From Maylandia zebra (taxonomy: Eukaryota > Chordata > Actinopteri > Cichliformes > Cichlidae): 64,000 nt of DNA. Where the stretch lies: NCBI RefSeq assembly GCF_041146795.1, contig NC_135168.1:42221870-42285869 (forward strand). Reading direction: 5' to 3'. Made by a program: the position numbers and the translations under genes. Below the pieces are notes generated by a model. That model saw only the letters and a program-made list of their open reading frames with translations. It ran no database searches and was not told where the DNA came from. Within the stretch, counting starts at the first letter, position 1; every line of letters begins with the position of its first letter. This document shows, piece by piece, positions 24,801 to 35,379 of the stretch.

Positions 24801-27800
24801 AGGATACCAACATTCAACAAGTCAGTTTGGGAAATTTATTTCCTCCTAGATGTTCTTCAGTCAACTGTGAGGCAGTCTTGCAAAGTACAAGCATTTAAGA
24901 ACCACACTCAGCCATGACGATAAGACCAACTTAAGATACAGAGCACTATTGCCAAGTGCTGAAGCACCATCCATTTACAATGTATAAATGGATGGACGGT
25001 ACTTAAATATCGCCTTTCTACTCAATTTGAGCACTCAAAGTGCATCCGCCAAATTGCACACATTAATACAGTGCTTTTATTTATAGTTAAGCATTTTTTG
25101 TCCAGCACATATCGATGGATGCAACAGGGGAAGCTCAGTTCAGTTGGTCCATGTGTTAATATATGAACACGTGGACAAAATACTGAGCTGGGGGGGCAAT
25201 CCACCAACCTCCTAGTTGGTAGGCAATCTCCTCCAGCACCCAAAAAATGTGTTTATAATGCATAAACGTCACCAAGACTCTGCTGATTCAATAACTGATG
25301 TTAACATCAGCACAAAAACTGTGCGGAGAGCTTCTCATTGTCAGTTTCCAAGGCTGAGTGGCTGCTGTAGGTGTGCTTTGTTGATGGTCCATTACTTTGT
25401 CTGTAAAGTGTATAGCAGGGGTAGGCAACCTTTCTGATGATGAGTGCCATCTGAAATTTCCTCAGAAGTCAATGTGCCATATGATTGCATTAGCAATAAA
25501 TTTAATAACGCTCTATATTAACAGTTACACACTATATAGAACAACTTTATAGAATTATATTTGTTCGCAGATGTTCGCAGCTATCAGCGAATAGTTATCA
25601 GCTATTTTGAAACAAAAAAAATAAAAAGACACTTTTTATCCATAACAAGAACTCGCTATTTATGGTCTCCTCACAACAATGATAAGAAAAATAAACTGGG
25701 CCAATATGGCATGCTTGTTAATACAGGGTGGGCCATTTGTATGGATACACCGTAATAAAATGGGAATGGTTGGTGATATTAAAGTCCTGTTTGTGGCACA
25801 TTAGTATATGTGAGGGGGCAAACTCCTCAAGATGGGTGGTGACCATGGTGGCCATTTAGAAGTCGGCAAGCTTGGATGCAACTTTTGTTTTTTTCAATAG
25901 GAAGAGGGCCATCAAACTTATTGGTAATGTCACAAGAAAAACAATGGTGTGCTTGGTTTCAATGTAACTTTATTCGTTCATGAGTTATTTACAAGTTTCT
26001 GACCACTTATAAAATGTGTTCAATGTGCTGCCCATTGTGTTGGATTGTCAATGCAACCCTCTTCTCCCACTCTTCACACACTGATAGCAACACCGCAGGA
26101 GAAATGCCAGCACAGGCATCCAGTATCCGTAGTTTCAGGTGCTGCACATCTCGTATCTTCACACCATAGACAATTGCCTTCAGATGACCCCAAAGATAAA
26201 AGTCTAAGGGGGTCAGATCGGGAGACCTTGGGGGCCATTCAACTGGCCCACGATGACCAAACCACTTTCCAGGAAACTGTTCATCTAGGAATGCTCCGTC
26301 CTGGCACCCATAATGTGGTGGTGCACCATCTTGCTGGAAAAACTCAGGGAACGTGCCAGCTTCAGTGCATAAAGAGGGAAACACATCATCATGTAGCAAT
26401 TTCAAATATCCAGTGGCCTTGAGGTTTCCATTGATGAAAAATGGACCAACTATCGTTGTACCCCATATACCACACCAAACCATCACTTTTGTTGTTCCAA
26501 AAGTGGGTTAGTGTCAGACCAATAGTGGTGGTTTTGTTTGTTAACTTCAACATTTACATAAAAGTTTGCCTCATCACTGAACAAAATCTTCTGCGTGAAC
26601 TGAGGGTCCTGTTCCAATTTTTGTTTTGCCCATTCTGCAAATTCTGTGTGCCGATCTGGGTCATCCTCGTTGAGATGCTGCAGTAGCTGGAGTTTGTAAG
26701 GGTGCCATTTGTGAGTAGCTAATATCCACCGAAGGGATGTTCAACTAATGCCACTCTCCAGTGACATGCGGCGAGTGCTACGCTGTGGGCTCTTGCTGAA
26801 TGAAGCTAGGACAGCCACTGATGTTTCTTCCTTAGTGACAGTTTGCTTGCGTCCACATTTTGGCAAATCCAACACTGAACCAGTTTCACGAAACTTAGCA
26901 AGCAGTTTGCTAACTGTAGCATGGGAGATGGGTGGCCTCGTAGGGTGTCTTGCATTGAAATCTGCTGCAATGACCCGGTTACTGCGTTCACCAGATAGCA
27001 ACACAATTTCGATCCACTCCTCACGTGTTAACCTCTTTGACATGTCAATGGCTGTGAACAAAGAGAAACTTGTAAATAACTCATGAAAGAATAAAGTTAC
27101 GTTGAAACCAAGCGCACCATTGTTTTTCTTGTGTTGTGACAGTGACGTACACTGTCTTGTTGGTATAGGTAAAATGTATATTTCTATACATTTCACGTCA
27201 GATAAAAACTTTGGTTGTAAGATTCAGATAATTATTTATTAAAAGCGAGACATTTTAAATGAGAATAAGACACAAAAGTACTTCTTTGTGCCCCCCTTTC
27301 CCTGTTCCCTGGCCCCCTGGCAACACTTTGCTAGACCCGCCCCTGCACAGTTACCAGCTGTCAGCTACTTAGAAAAGGATCCTGGGGTTATTTGTCTCTC
27401 AGAAACAGTTCATAACTTCCCTTCAACTCATTCATGTCACCTAAAAGGTTAACCTGTTTCTCCATCACCTGTTCAGCTCTGATGAGTCAGTAAGGACATC
27501 TCCTGGTTTCATCTTCATGTTTCCCTCTCACCAGATAACCAAACCGATATCATGACCAGCAGCTTTTACAGCTGTGGCTCCAGCAAACATCAGCTGATAC
27601 TAGAAATTAATATTAAATAAATTCTAACAACAGCTGATCAAGCTTAAACGTGCTGATGTTGTTTAGCGTGACATCCGCTGGTTTCCTCTTTCTGGTGCAA
27701 AGTGGGCGATAAACAAACAAGAGAGAAAAGCTGATCAGCTGATCATTGATCAGTTTCATGATTGAAGTAGCAGCAGGAGAGGGAAGGAGAGAGAATGAGA

Positions 27801-30800
27801 GAAGAAGAGGCAGCTGTGCAGCAAAGACACAGAATAACTCCAGCTTTGTGTCTTTTTTCATTGTAGGTGAAGTACGAGACAAACTGTTTTCCTTTTCAAC
27901 TCAATACGAAATGTGTAATATTTTCTATGAATACGGGACGATTCCATTTTTTACATGACGGTTTGCAACTCTACTAACTAACTTCATGAATAAAATAAAG
28001 TTCACTATCAGTGACATAGCATACACCCAGCTGTATCGAAACTCCGTCACGCTAGCTAGTACGCAGTACGAGTTATTGTAACTGACTGTAAAAAGTCAGC
28101 ACAACGAAAATAAACTCCACCTAAACTTGGTTTATATCTGACCCAGATAGACTGCAGGTCATAACTTCTTACCTGAAGTTCAGTTCACCTGACACTCGGA
28201 CCGGCGGCCGCCTCGGGTCTCTCCTCCTCCTGCCTCTCCTTTCCCTCATCCATCTGCTGGCCTCTGTGAAAGCTCCGCCATAGAAACCACCACCAAACAA
28301 CTGAGTTATTTTTACACATTGGCCAGCATGTGGCCAATCCACCACCTTTCATTGTTTATACCTTAAAAAAAAAAAATCAAAAAAAAAAAAAATCAGCGGT
28401 CCATAAAAACGAAAGATCACCATCGGCCTATCAGGCAAATGCCCAGTAGCCAGTCCAGCTATGGTCGTGCCATCAGTTAACCCTTCGCGTGCCAGCTGTG
28501 GCATGCGTGCCCAGGGTTGCCGACCCCTGGTGTATAGAGTCGTCTTAGCAAGTTGGGACAATGTGTAAAATTTAAATAAAAACAGTATACAGTGATTTAC
28601 AAATCATTCAAACCCTATTTTTGTATTAGAAAAAATTAGAACTGATTTTTTTAAATTTATTTTTAAATGATATATGGTTCCATTTAAGCCAGAAACGTTT
28701 TTCAAGAACAGCCGGAACTGGGACAAGAAACAACAGTTTGTTGCAATACAATGCATGCAAGAAAAGATGGGAAAAGCCTTCTGGGCTTTCAGAGAGAGCT
28801 GTGTCAAATCTGAGTGACATCAACATAAAACTGGTTTGGGCTACAAGTGTGAAGTTAAAAATAATCCAGTTAAAGAAGAGCTAAAAACAAGCTTTTTTGC
28901 TTGTCTGTGCCTGAGGCTAAAGGCTTGTGGCTATATTAGTCACTACAAGCAAAACAAACAGTGAATATTTTAAGTGGCTGTGATATATTGTTGAAAATAT
29001 AGTCTCCTGGCTTCATGAAAGAAGGACCATTTACTAATATGTGCATGGAAAAGCTGTTATCGAGTGCACCAAAAATTACAGTTGGGCTTATGAAATTGTG
29101 TCCAAAGAGGAAGAAAAGGCAGATCTTTCCAAAGTGTTTCCACTGGAGTGATGATGGTTAAATAGTAATAAGAGTGTTTTGTAAAACTGGAAATAATTGC
29201 CAAAAGCCAATGGTATTAAAAATTCATACATGAGACATTTGTACGCGCAATGTAGTCACACACTTTTACACATCTGCTGTTAGTAAAATGAGGGCCAATA
29301 CGTCAGGCTTTGGTGTGTAAACTTTTATGGTTTTTTTGTTCTGTGACAAGAGTGTAAAAAAAGGTCAAGCAGGTATAACAACAATGTTCATTTGAGGGAC
29401 TATGCATCAACAATGATTTTTATAATAATGTTTTGCCACACTATTTAATCTTATCACATAACTTTTCCACATTACTATGATTACAGGGATTACATTACTA
29501 TGTTGAAAAACTTTTATGTAGCTGTGTGCGGCACTCAAGCTAAATTGATGCCTGCACAACCCTGAAATGCTTCTTAAAATAAATATCCAGACATTAATAA
29601 CAGCAAAGAAGGCGCAAAACCTAAAGGTAGTACCCTTGTTAGGATTTATATACGTGGTTAACATTACATGTTATAGCTTGATAATAACATGATGGGGTTA
29701 GGTGTTAATATAGAGGAAAAGAGACAATAAAGATATACAATTGAATTAGATATAATTTCAGGTTAATAACCAAGTAGTAGCATATCTCAACCACGTTTTA
29801 GTTGTTAATTAATATTATATATTTTTTAAACCTTGGTAATAATAGACTGTTTATAATGCTTGTAATGTGGTAATAAAGTGGAGTAATATGGATTAAATGT
29901 AACATTGTCTATTAGGCAAAATCATTTATTAATGTTTTGGTAACAATATCTTAACCTGTGAGCACTGAAATAGTCATTTCTGTGCAGTCTGAAGCTAAAC
30001 ATTATTGCCTTTTTATTTTATTTTTATTTTTGCCATTTCTATTTAATTTAGGTCTCATTGCAGATTTTAAACAAAGTGCACAGATATATATCTGCGTCCA
30101 CATTATTATATATAGTTATTGGCACATTATATACATTTGAGTTTAATATAAGTCAGCTAAAAACCGTGGTAGCTATTACCTTACATATATTTAGATGACA
30201 TTGTGTGGTCATTACTACTTTATTTCGACATTATTACTGCCCTATTACCATGCTGTTTCTAAGCTGTAACCTCAAATTCTACCAAAAATGAACTATTTTG
30301 TGCATTTGGGGAAAATTTAACACATTTTGACAACCAAACCAAGAATCAGTTATCGTAGTCTGACCACCTACACCCAGTTTTCACTAATATTTTGCGTTCT
30401 TGCAAATTGAGGGAGATGCAAACACAAAGTCAGAAATCAGCCAACGACAGCATCTCCTGGCAAGAGAGGCACCAAAGAGTTTACCACAAACTCACAAATG
30501 ACTTCCCCTTAATCATACCCTGTCTTAAACATAAGTGATAAAAATAAAAATGTCTGCTTTCTAGACCTTTTATAGATTTTAGAACAGATTTCCCCCCCAA
30601 ATATATGCAGGACATAAATAATCACACACATACACATAACCAAGCATTACTACATGTGGTTCATCTATGCATAATAGATGAATTTCTATCTAGCTTGGTA
30701 AATGGCTTGGAAGCCATTTACAGAGGGCTGCAAAGGGAGTGTAAAGCTTCTTGTTTGTCACAGATAGAGGGCTTTGTGCATTCCTTCCTCACACTCTGGA

Positions 30801-33462
30801 TGGTCCTGATATGATTGTTGCTGCTGCTCCAGCTTTACTTAGCAATGCTTGGATCCTTCTTGCATGCAGAATAGCCATACGGCCTTCTATATTCACACAA
30901 TGGCATTATGGTCACTGAATCCATGATCTTATTGTCCACACCTGACTGATCAGGCCACACTCACACTATATTTAGCACTGTGCAGATGTATTAGACATAA
31001 AAAGGATGTGAGGAAGCCACAATGCCATAAATAGCGTTTATTAATACTAAAGTTCAGTAAATTAAAAAAATTCCTTCCTAAACTGTTTAAATGTAAATAG
31101 AGAAAATAACTATTTATTCTATAAAGGATTCCACTGGGAACATTACTCATGATCCACAACAAATAAATACATCTTTTAAAGACTTTCATGAGGCTTTACA
31201 CTCACTACAGGTTAATCTCTCTTGCAGAATTTCTTAAATATATAAATGTACCGAAAATAAATGACGATCAGATTGTGGTTCTGAATTCACCATGAATGCA
31301 TCTCCCAAACAATAAAGCCCCAGGGCCACATGGTTTTCCAGCAGAGTTTTACAAAGAATTTTGGCCTCTACAAGCAACTTCTTTTTTCAGAATGGTCACT
31401 GAAATTCAGAATGATCAGACTCTGTCTCTAAACATGAACTCTGCTGTCATTAGTCTACTTCTTAAACCAGGCAAGGATCCTGCGTTCCCATCCAGCCACT
31501 GCTCCATTTCAATTATAAACGTTGACCTTACAAAGTCCTTGCCAGAAGTTTAGAAAAAATAACTGCAATCATAATGTATTCTGACCAAACAGGCTTTATC
31601 GAGGGTCGTCACTCAGTGAATAAAACACGTAGACTAATAAATATAATACATTATTGCTCTATCAACAAATTAGAAACCACAGTTGTCTCCTTAGATGCAG
31701 AGAAAGCATTTGGCCGGATAAACTGAAAATTTGTATTAGCAGTTCTGCATAAATCTGAATTTGGTTCATTCTTTATAGACTAGATTAAAACACTGTACAG
31801 CTTTCCAAATGCTTGTGTTAGGACAAATGATTTTAATTCACAAAGCTTCAACCTACATGTTATAAATCTTCACTTATCCAAACTATCACCCATTTGAAAC
31901 AATCCAGATATTTACCATCGTGACATCATGAGAAAGGGATTAACAATCTAGAACGTGTTATACAAAATGGAAAGTTTATTTCATTTGAAAATTCAGAATC
32001 AGCAAAGCTAAATTTCTTGAATATCAGCAAGTAAAGCCAACATACAGGACAAATTCAATCCCAGTCAACTGAATCTAAAAATACATAATTGGCTAACAAG
32101 TTTTTTTTTTAAATATCTGAACCCCAAATGGTTATCAAAAATGTAAAAGCTATTGTTTAAAATTAACAAATCAATTCCCCTCCCAACTGTAAAGTGGGAG
32201 CGAGATCTTTCCATGAGTCCAGATCAAAACTTCTGGACACATGTATGCTTAAAATGCCGTCAAAATGACCAAAAAGGAAATCAAAAAATGGCTTTTTTTT
32301 ATTAATCAGTGTAGAAATTTACTTCTTGATCACATTATTCTGGAGATCACATTATTTGGTCTCTTCAAAAAACCAACTGGGTGAATTTGTCTCTCTGGTC
32401 CTTGCTGATCAATTCCATTACCTAGAGGGGCTGGTCGCTGTAGTCTTGTTTCCCCATTTGCCTTGCAGGTGGATGAGGATGGTCTGTGGGACTATGCGTG
32501 TCTGCAGCCTCCTGAGAGCTGGAGAGCAGCTTTTGCTGTTTTGGAGTGTCTCTGTGTCTGCCTCGGTTGGTGGAGGTAGAGAACTGGGGAAGGTGCTGCC
32601 TAATAGTCTTCAATTCAATTCAATTCAATTCAATTTTATTTATACATCGCCAATACACATCAAGAGTTGTCTCAAGGTGCTTTATATTGTAAGGCAGACC
32701 CTACAATAATACAACTGAGAAACACCTAATATGACCTCCTATGAGCAAGCGCTTTGGCGACAGTGGGAAGGAAAAACTCCTTTTTAAAAGGAAGAAGCCT
32801 ACAGCAGAACAAGGCTCAGGGATGGGCAGCAATCTGCCGCGACTGGTTAGTGTGAGAGGAAGAAGACATTCATCTGTATACTCCAGTATGCTCTTTGTGT
32901 GGGGATGACTTCTTCCTACTCTGGGGTCTTGTAGGGGGTTGTGGATTGCGTGGGTCACAGTGTGTAAGCCCATTTATGTGGCTTTTTTTTTTCCTGCCTG
33001 TCCTGCCTTAGACATTGTCATACTATACCGCATTTAATATAATAACTGAAATTACACAAATAAAAATAAGAAAATAAATAAAGAGATAAAAGATTCACAT
33101 GAACAAGAGGAGCCTATAAAGGTTCTATATAGCTGTTCTTGCAAAATCAAAATGTGTTTGGCACCACAGTGTCTTTAGAGCACAAAAAATAGTGAATGTA
33201 ACAGTTTGTGCCATAAAGTTCACAATTACCATTAAGCAAAGGTCGCTTGAAGACATTTGGAAGAGGAAAGAAAGACAATGTGCTCTGGTTATTTTTATTC
33301 TTTTTACTTTAAATTTCCTTTGTTTTCTCTCCTCAGGTGGAAGATGACTGGAAGTACGTTGCCATGGTCATTGACAGGATTTTCCTGTGGGTGTTTGTGA
33401 CAGTGTGTGTGCTGGGAACTCTGGGACTCTTCCTTCATCCCCTCATCAGTTTCTTTAAATGA
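8923..33462 (+). CDS. chrna6: Neuronal nicotinic acetylcholine receptor subunit alpha-6 (seven coding exons, 565 aa)
   Basis: Ligand-gated cation channel subunit of the Cys-loop family, acting at the neuronal plasma membrane as part of a pentamer. Coding exons join in phase: 8923-8980, 21120-21259, 21350-21394, 21490-21599, 21921-22128, 23675-24685, 33337-33462. In order: signal peptide (about 1-20), extracellular domain with glycosylation site N47-V-S, Cys-loop C151-C165, loop-B tryptophan W172, vicinal C215-C216 in loop C (the alpha hallmark), M1 (about 233-257), M2 (265-285, Leu at 9'), M3 (297-320), an unusually long cytoplasmic loop rich in Gly/Ser/Pro, and M4 (about 531-557). Human alpha-6 is 494 aa; the excess is mainly in the loop. 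Alpha-3 is the closest alternative. I chose alpha-6 because of linkage to chrnb3, the [11 protein letters not shown] segment before M1 and the IGSKV segment. The exon 1 start is the least certain part. Confidence 0.9.
10465..10483 (+). promoter_or_regulatory. CTCF-like motif
   Basis: The sequence ggccaccagatggcgatag matches the core CTCF consensus (CCACCAG, then GGCG) closely, differing at only a few positions. Occupancy cannot be judged from sequence. It sits in the first third of chrna6 intron 1. Confidence 0.45.
12752..12837. repeat. (CA)n microsatellite
   Basis: Perfect dinucleotide run of about 86 bases in chrna6 intron 1, likely polymorphic. Confidence 0.97.
16442..17025 (-). mobile_element. 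Non-LTR retrotransposon (LINE) 3' fragment
   Basis: On the minus strand the frame reads [19 protein letters not shown] followed by KELVVEFRR, a segment characteristic of the reverse-transcriptase C-terminal part of fish LINEs. It then loses similarity and runs into a 3' untranslated tail ending with the common pattern of 'caagattctttatttgtcac' type. It is truncated at the 5' end, lacks most of the polymerase and is certainly inactive. The clade (L2, Rex1/Babar or other) was not resolved. Confidence 0.75.
19060..19285 (+). repeat. LINE-derived 3'-tail repeat ('GCGCCTTGAGGCAACTGTTGTTG' class)
   Basis: Contains the sequence tataaagcgccttgaggcaa, then the trinucleotide-like gttgttg, and a tail resembling aataaaatgggtttgaattg, a very common percomorph retroposon end. 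A second copy in the opposite orientation lies at 32609-32960 and ends in the same (AATTC)n-type tail. The LINE clade is not certain. Confidence 0.75.
21120..21259 (+). CDS. chrna6: chrna6 exon 2
   Basis: 140 bases, acceptor ctag at 21116-21119 and donor gtaaga. It encodes the N-terminal alpha-helix and first strands, including [20 protein letters not shown], almost identical to mammalian alpha-6, with glycosylation sequon N47-V-S. Ends in phase 0. Confidence 0.93.
21350..21394 (+). CDS. chrna6: chrna6 exon 3 (45 bp)
   Basis: Encodes [15 protein letters not shown]. The 45-base length is the conserved size of this exon in neuronal receptor genes, and the partner gene here also has a 45-base exon 3 at 46213-46257. 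Too short to appear as an open frame. Confidence 0.95.
21490..21599 (+). CDS. chrna6: chrna6 exon 4 (110 bp)
   Basis: Encodes [19 protein letters not shown] then [17 protein letters not shown], part of the ligand-binding domain including the conserved [10 protein letters not shown] strand. Ends after two bases of an Asn codon; same size as exon 4 of chrnb3. Confidence 0.95.
21921..22128 (+). CDS. chrna6: chrna6 exon 5, Cys-loop exon
   Basis: Encodes the segment from NAVGDF through the 13-residue Cys-loop (C151 to C165, containing FPFD) to IGSK. The reading frame continues past donor gtgaga at 22129 only to a TAG at 22159. In mammalian neuronal subunits, and in the chrnb3 gene here, this segment is fused to the rest of the large exon; here an additional intron follows. 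Confidence 0.93.
22129..23674 (+). other. chrna6: chrna6 extra intron 5 (1546 bp) with Tc1 insertion
   Basis: GT..AG intron in phase 0 between the SK and VNLKDF codons, splitting what is normally one exon of about 1.2 kb. About 0.9 kb of it is a degenerate Tc1-like transposon (about 22421-23345). The remaining roughly 0.6 kb looks like ordinary AT-rich intron. Confidence 0.85.
22421..23345 (+). mobile_element. Degenerate Tc1-like transposon
   Basis: Near the left end is attgccaaaagtattc and near the right end its inverted counterpart gaatgcttttggcagta. Between them are recognisable stretches of a fish Tc1-type transposase gene (AATGGGTC/ATGGGTCACTCTC start region, ATCAGCTGT, CTGGGTTTGGCG, and a closing region like GAATTAGAGCAG...AGCCAGGC). 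A large internal part of the catalytic domain is missing and several frameshifts are present, so it cannot encode a transposase. Confidence 0.85.
23675..24685 (+). CDS. chrna6: chrna6 exon 6 (loop C, M1-M3, cytoplasmic loop)
   Basis: 337 codons from VNLKDFW to AKE. Contains [14 protein letters not shown] (loop C with vicinal cysteines), M1 with [16 protein letters not shown]2 with [19 protein letters not shown], and M3. After M3 comes a loop of about 200 residues with a Gly/Ser tract (residues about 364-420), a basic KKRK cluster, a repeated DMKRDMNRR-type segment and a proline run (about 449-466). It ends with the conserved amphipathic helix [18 protein letters not shown] before M4. Confidence 0.96.
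24752..24975 (+). mobile_element. Tc1-like transposon relic
   Basis: Starts with actatatagacaaagtactg and continues with heavily diverged versions of the same sequence blocks seen in the element at 22421-23345 (gtgctgtaataggataccaac; cagtcaactgtgaggcag). It is a truncated, older copy of a related family lying just inside chrna6 intron 6. Confidence 0.6.
24981..25240. repeat. Fish retroposon tail fragment
   Basis: Shares the order 'ctcaatttgagcactcaaag', 'gcacacattaatacagtgct', 'gatggatgcaac' and a final 'gggcaatccaccaacctcc' with the segment at 4968-5250, so both are copies of one interspersed family. Confidence 0.55.
25724..27150 (-). mobile_element. Tc1/mariner-superfamily element nested in the hAT transposon
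   Basis: Left end cagggtgggccatttgtatg follows a TA dinucleotide at 25722-25723. Internal inverted repeats of about 70 bases lie at about 25926-25995 and 27067-27137, bracketing the transposase gene. The right outer terminus matching the left end is not visible, so the 27150 boundary is approximate and the right end is probably deleted. Confidence 0.85.
26007..27043 (-). pseudogene. Broken mariner-like transposase (DD41D-type spacing)
   Basis: Reading from 27043, an N-terminal part starts [20 protein letters not shown] and contains a helix-turn-helix region with the frame open to about 26741. A middle part in another frame carries the first catalytic Asp in [10 protein letters not shown]. 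The C-terminal part (26486 to 26007) carries the second Asp in [12 protein letters not shown] and the third in [14 protein letters not shown] count 41 residues between the second and third Asp, as in DD41D mariner-like families. Frameshifts between the parts and an apparently deleted right end make it inactive. It is a transposon gene with no evident host role. Confidence 0.85.
28549..28760. repeat. Fish DNA-transposon-like repeat fragment
   Basis: Begins agcaagttgggacaatgtgt, then cagtatacagtgatttacaa and atcattcaaaccc, a pattern seen in many fish genomes. Near 28690-28730 is a diverged inverted-type counterpart ending in ctgggacaagaaacaac. Superfamily not determined. Confidence 0.45.
31170..32290 (+). 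mobile_element. Degenerate L1-type LINE fragment (reverse transcriptase)
   Basis: Frames with shifts read [20 protein letters not shown], then a block equivalent to [12 protein letters not shown], then [19 protein letters not shown], then [14 protein letters not shown], and later [17 protein letters not shown]. These are successive reverse-transcriptase and downstream blocks of fish L1/Tx1-like elements. The catalytic FxDD box is not readable. Truncated and multiply frameshifted. Confidence 0.88.
32609..32960 (-). repeat. LINE-derived 3'-tail repeat with (AATTC)n end
   Basis: Starts with five or more copies of caatt at 32610-32635, then ttttatttatacatcgccaa, ctcaaggtgctttatattgt, and gcgctttggcgacagtggga. 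It is the inverted equivalent of the copy at 19060-19285. The pentanucleotide run is the element's own tail. Confidence 0.8.
33337..33462 (+). CDS. chrna6: chrna6 exon 7 (M4 and C-terminus)
   Basis: 41 codons and TGA at 33460-33462. Encodes [20 protein letters not shown] and the rest of M4, ending HPLISFFK. The [11 protein letters not shown](I/V)DR junction is the conserved start of M4 in alpha subunits. Acceptor cctcag at 33331-33336. Confidence 0.96.
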   Translation: MEDDWKYVAMVIDRIFLWVFVTVCVLGTLGLFLHPLISFFK

Positions 33463-34353
33463 ACCACGTCTCTATGTCCTCACTTTTTCTCTTATTTTTG
33501 TCTACTTCTGTCTCTTTGCTCCACTTTGAGTACTTCGAGAATTATTCCCTTTGCCGGTGTTTCGTGTCTTTCACAGATGCCGTTGACCTCCTTTTCCAGC
33601 TTTCTGTTTCTCCTTTATCTGCCTCATGCTCTTCGCTGGGATTGCCATCATCAGCCATCACTTCTAGCACTCCGCTGTCTGTTTTCTCACACGACTTACC
33701 CAGATTTCCTCATCCTTCTTATGCTTTTCAATGTGCAGTTGATGCTGTCTGGTCTTACTTTAACAGCCTCTTTCTCTCTTTCTCTGTTTTTAAAACCCTA
33801 CTCTTCTTTCATTATTTCTTTCTTTCTTTTCCATCGCTGCTTGTCTTTTCATGGTAATCCTGTTTCTTGTTGAGGCTGCATTTCTACCACTCTGTGTGTT
33901 TAAGTGAAAATGTCCATTTTGTTATGATTGTTGTACAGTCTTAAACAATGATAAAAAAAATTCTAAAATTGTCAGGAAACTGTTTAAGGGAATGTTGTAA
34001 GTACTGTATAAGTTTGAATAATTTCAAAGGGAAATGCATGAATGACTTTTCACTAGTCATTGTAAAGATTTTTGAGAGCTGTGCACAATATGACCTTTAA
34101 AGCTAAGAAACAATAATGCAGTCTTGTGTTTACTTGTTGTCAAATAGAAGTTATCTGTATTTTTCCCAGTAAATATCTGTAAAGTGTCTTATGCATGGCT
34201 TTGGATAATGACACTGACTATGGCTATACACCTTTAAAGACGTAGGTTTTCAGGTCTAATTATGCACCAAATTTCACAGAATCGGTGAAACATTTACAAT
34301 GTATAGATACACTTTGACTTGCACAATGTAGATTAAACTTATAAAAGACGTGA

Positions 34354-34359
34354 AATAAA
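34354..34359 (+). other. Candidate chrna6 polyadenylation signal
   Basis: AATAAA in the string gaaataaattgaataataaa about 0.9 kb after the chrna6 stop codon. The preceding 3' UTR is pyrimidine-rich near 33470-33870, which explains several spurious open frames there. Other A/T-rich hexamers exist, so the choice is tentative. Confidence 0.4.
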
Positions 34360-35346
34360 TTGAATAATAAATTTAAAAATTGCTCTAGTCTTTTCTAACA
34401 AATAAATACAAATTTACCGAGTTTGTACTTTCAGTCCTTGATCTGTAAGCTGAGTCATTCAGTCAAAATGAAATACAGATCCCAGAGGCTGAAGCCCTAC
34501 TTGAGAAGTTAATGCCTTTTTGTGTGTTATAGGACTTGTGTGTCTGTGTGTGAATCCTAAAAATGAACTTGCCACTAATAAATAGTAATATAAATATAAA
34601 TAGATACAAGTGTCACACAAAAGACAATAATAAGATTCAGCAATATCAGATTACAGTGAAGTCTGAAGACTTGGAACCTTAATTTAAGTTATACAAAAAC
34701 ATGACCAGCTCTATAAATTTTCTAGCATAATTATATTCATTATTATTTGTTTAAAAGGCAATAGTACATGTGCAACATTCATTTCATTCATTTAGTCAAA
34801 ATCTTTTACATGTTTAGAAATAAATACAAAGTCAAAAAATGTCTTGATGCATGCTCGATCATCCAGGTAAGGAAATCTCAGAAAGCTGATCCAAGTGACT
34901 TCTTCAGCCTGACTATACACACCACACTTGCAAGACAATACATCATTAAGTTGACTTTGAAGACAATGGATTGTTAACAAACCACTCTACAACACAAAAC
35001 TTTTTGAGGTGTCATTTTATCAGACTGAACAACATGCACGCAAACACTACCAAAAATATAACCACCTCGGCAGGTGGAGATAATAATTGAGAAAATTAAC
35101 CTTTTCTGATTGTGCCACCAATTTCAAGCCAAAATTAGGACTGGAAGGTCCTGAAGTTCAATCAATGTGTTATCAGCTGGTCTTGAGTTATCTAACACGG
35201 TGATGCACATAGGCAGAAGACAGGAAAAAGGCTGCATCGCTAAAGCAAAAGTAACAAACTTGCCTTTTCTTACTTCCCTGCTCTTTTCTTTCCTCTTTCA
35301 AAGGTCACTAGTGAGTCTGAATGTCCCTGTCAGCTCTCACAAGCCT

Positions 35347-35373
<27 letters not shown>
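35347..35373. repeat. Short (CA)n microsatellite
   Basis: AC dinucleotide run of about 27 bases. Confidence 0.9.

Positions 35374-35379
<6 letters not shown>

Larger units (their letters stand above)
25408..28537. mobile_element. Non-autonomous hAT transposon with 8-bp target duplication
   Basis: The terminal inverted repeats are caggggtaggcaacc at 25416-25430 and, inverted, ggttgccgacccctg at 28515-28529 (14 of 15 match). They are flanked by identical 8-base direct repeats GTGTATAG at 25408-25415 and 28530-28537. An 8-base duplication and C-A-G-G-G-type ends are hallmarks of the hAT superfamily. I see no hAT transposase frame in the unique part, so it is non-autonomous. A Tc1/mariner element is inserted inside it. 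The intact duplication argues for a fairly recent insertion. Confidence 0.88.
24686..33336 (+). other. chrna6: chrna6 intron 6 (8.65 kb), transposon-rich
   Basis: Donor gtatgc, acceptor ctcctcag. It contains a Tc1 relic, a retroposon tail, a hAT element with a nested mariner, another DNA repeat, a 5'-truncated L1-type LINE (31170-32290) and a LINE tail repeat (32609-32960). The stretch 28760-31170 is AT-rich and shows nothing assignable. Confidence 0.85.

Noticed and set aside
26007-26486. 159-aa minus-strand open frame as a host gene
   Set aside because: It is the C-terminal half of a mariner-like transposase, inside inverted repeats.
33459-33873. Two overlapping frames of 115-132 aa after the chrna6 stop
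   Set aside because: Pyrimidine-rich 3' UTR gives Ser/Phe/Leu-rich nonsense frames with no recognisable domain.
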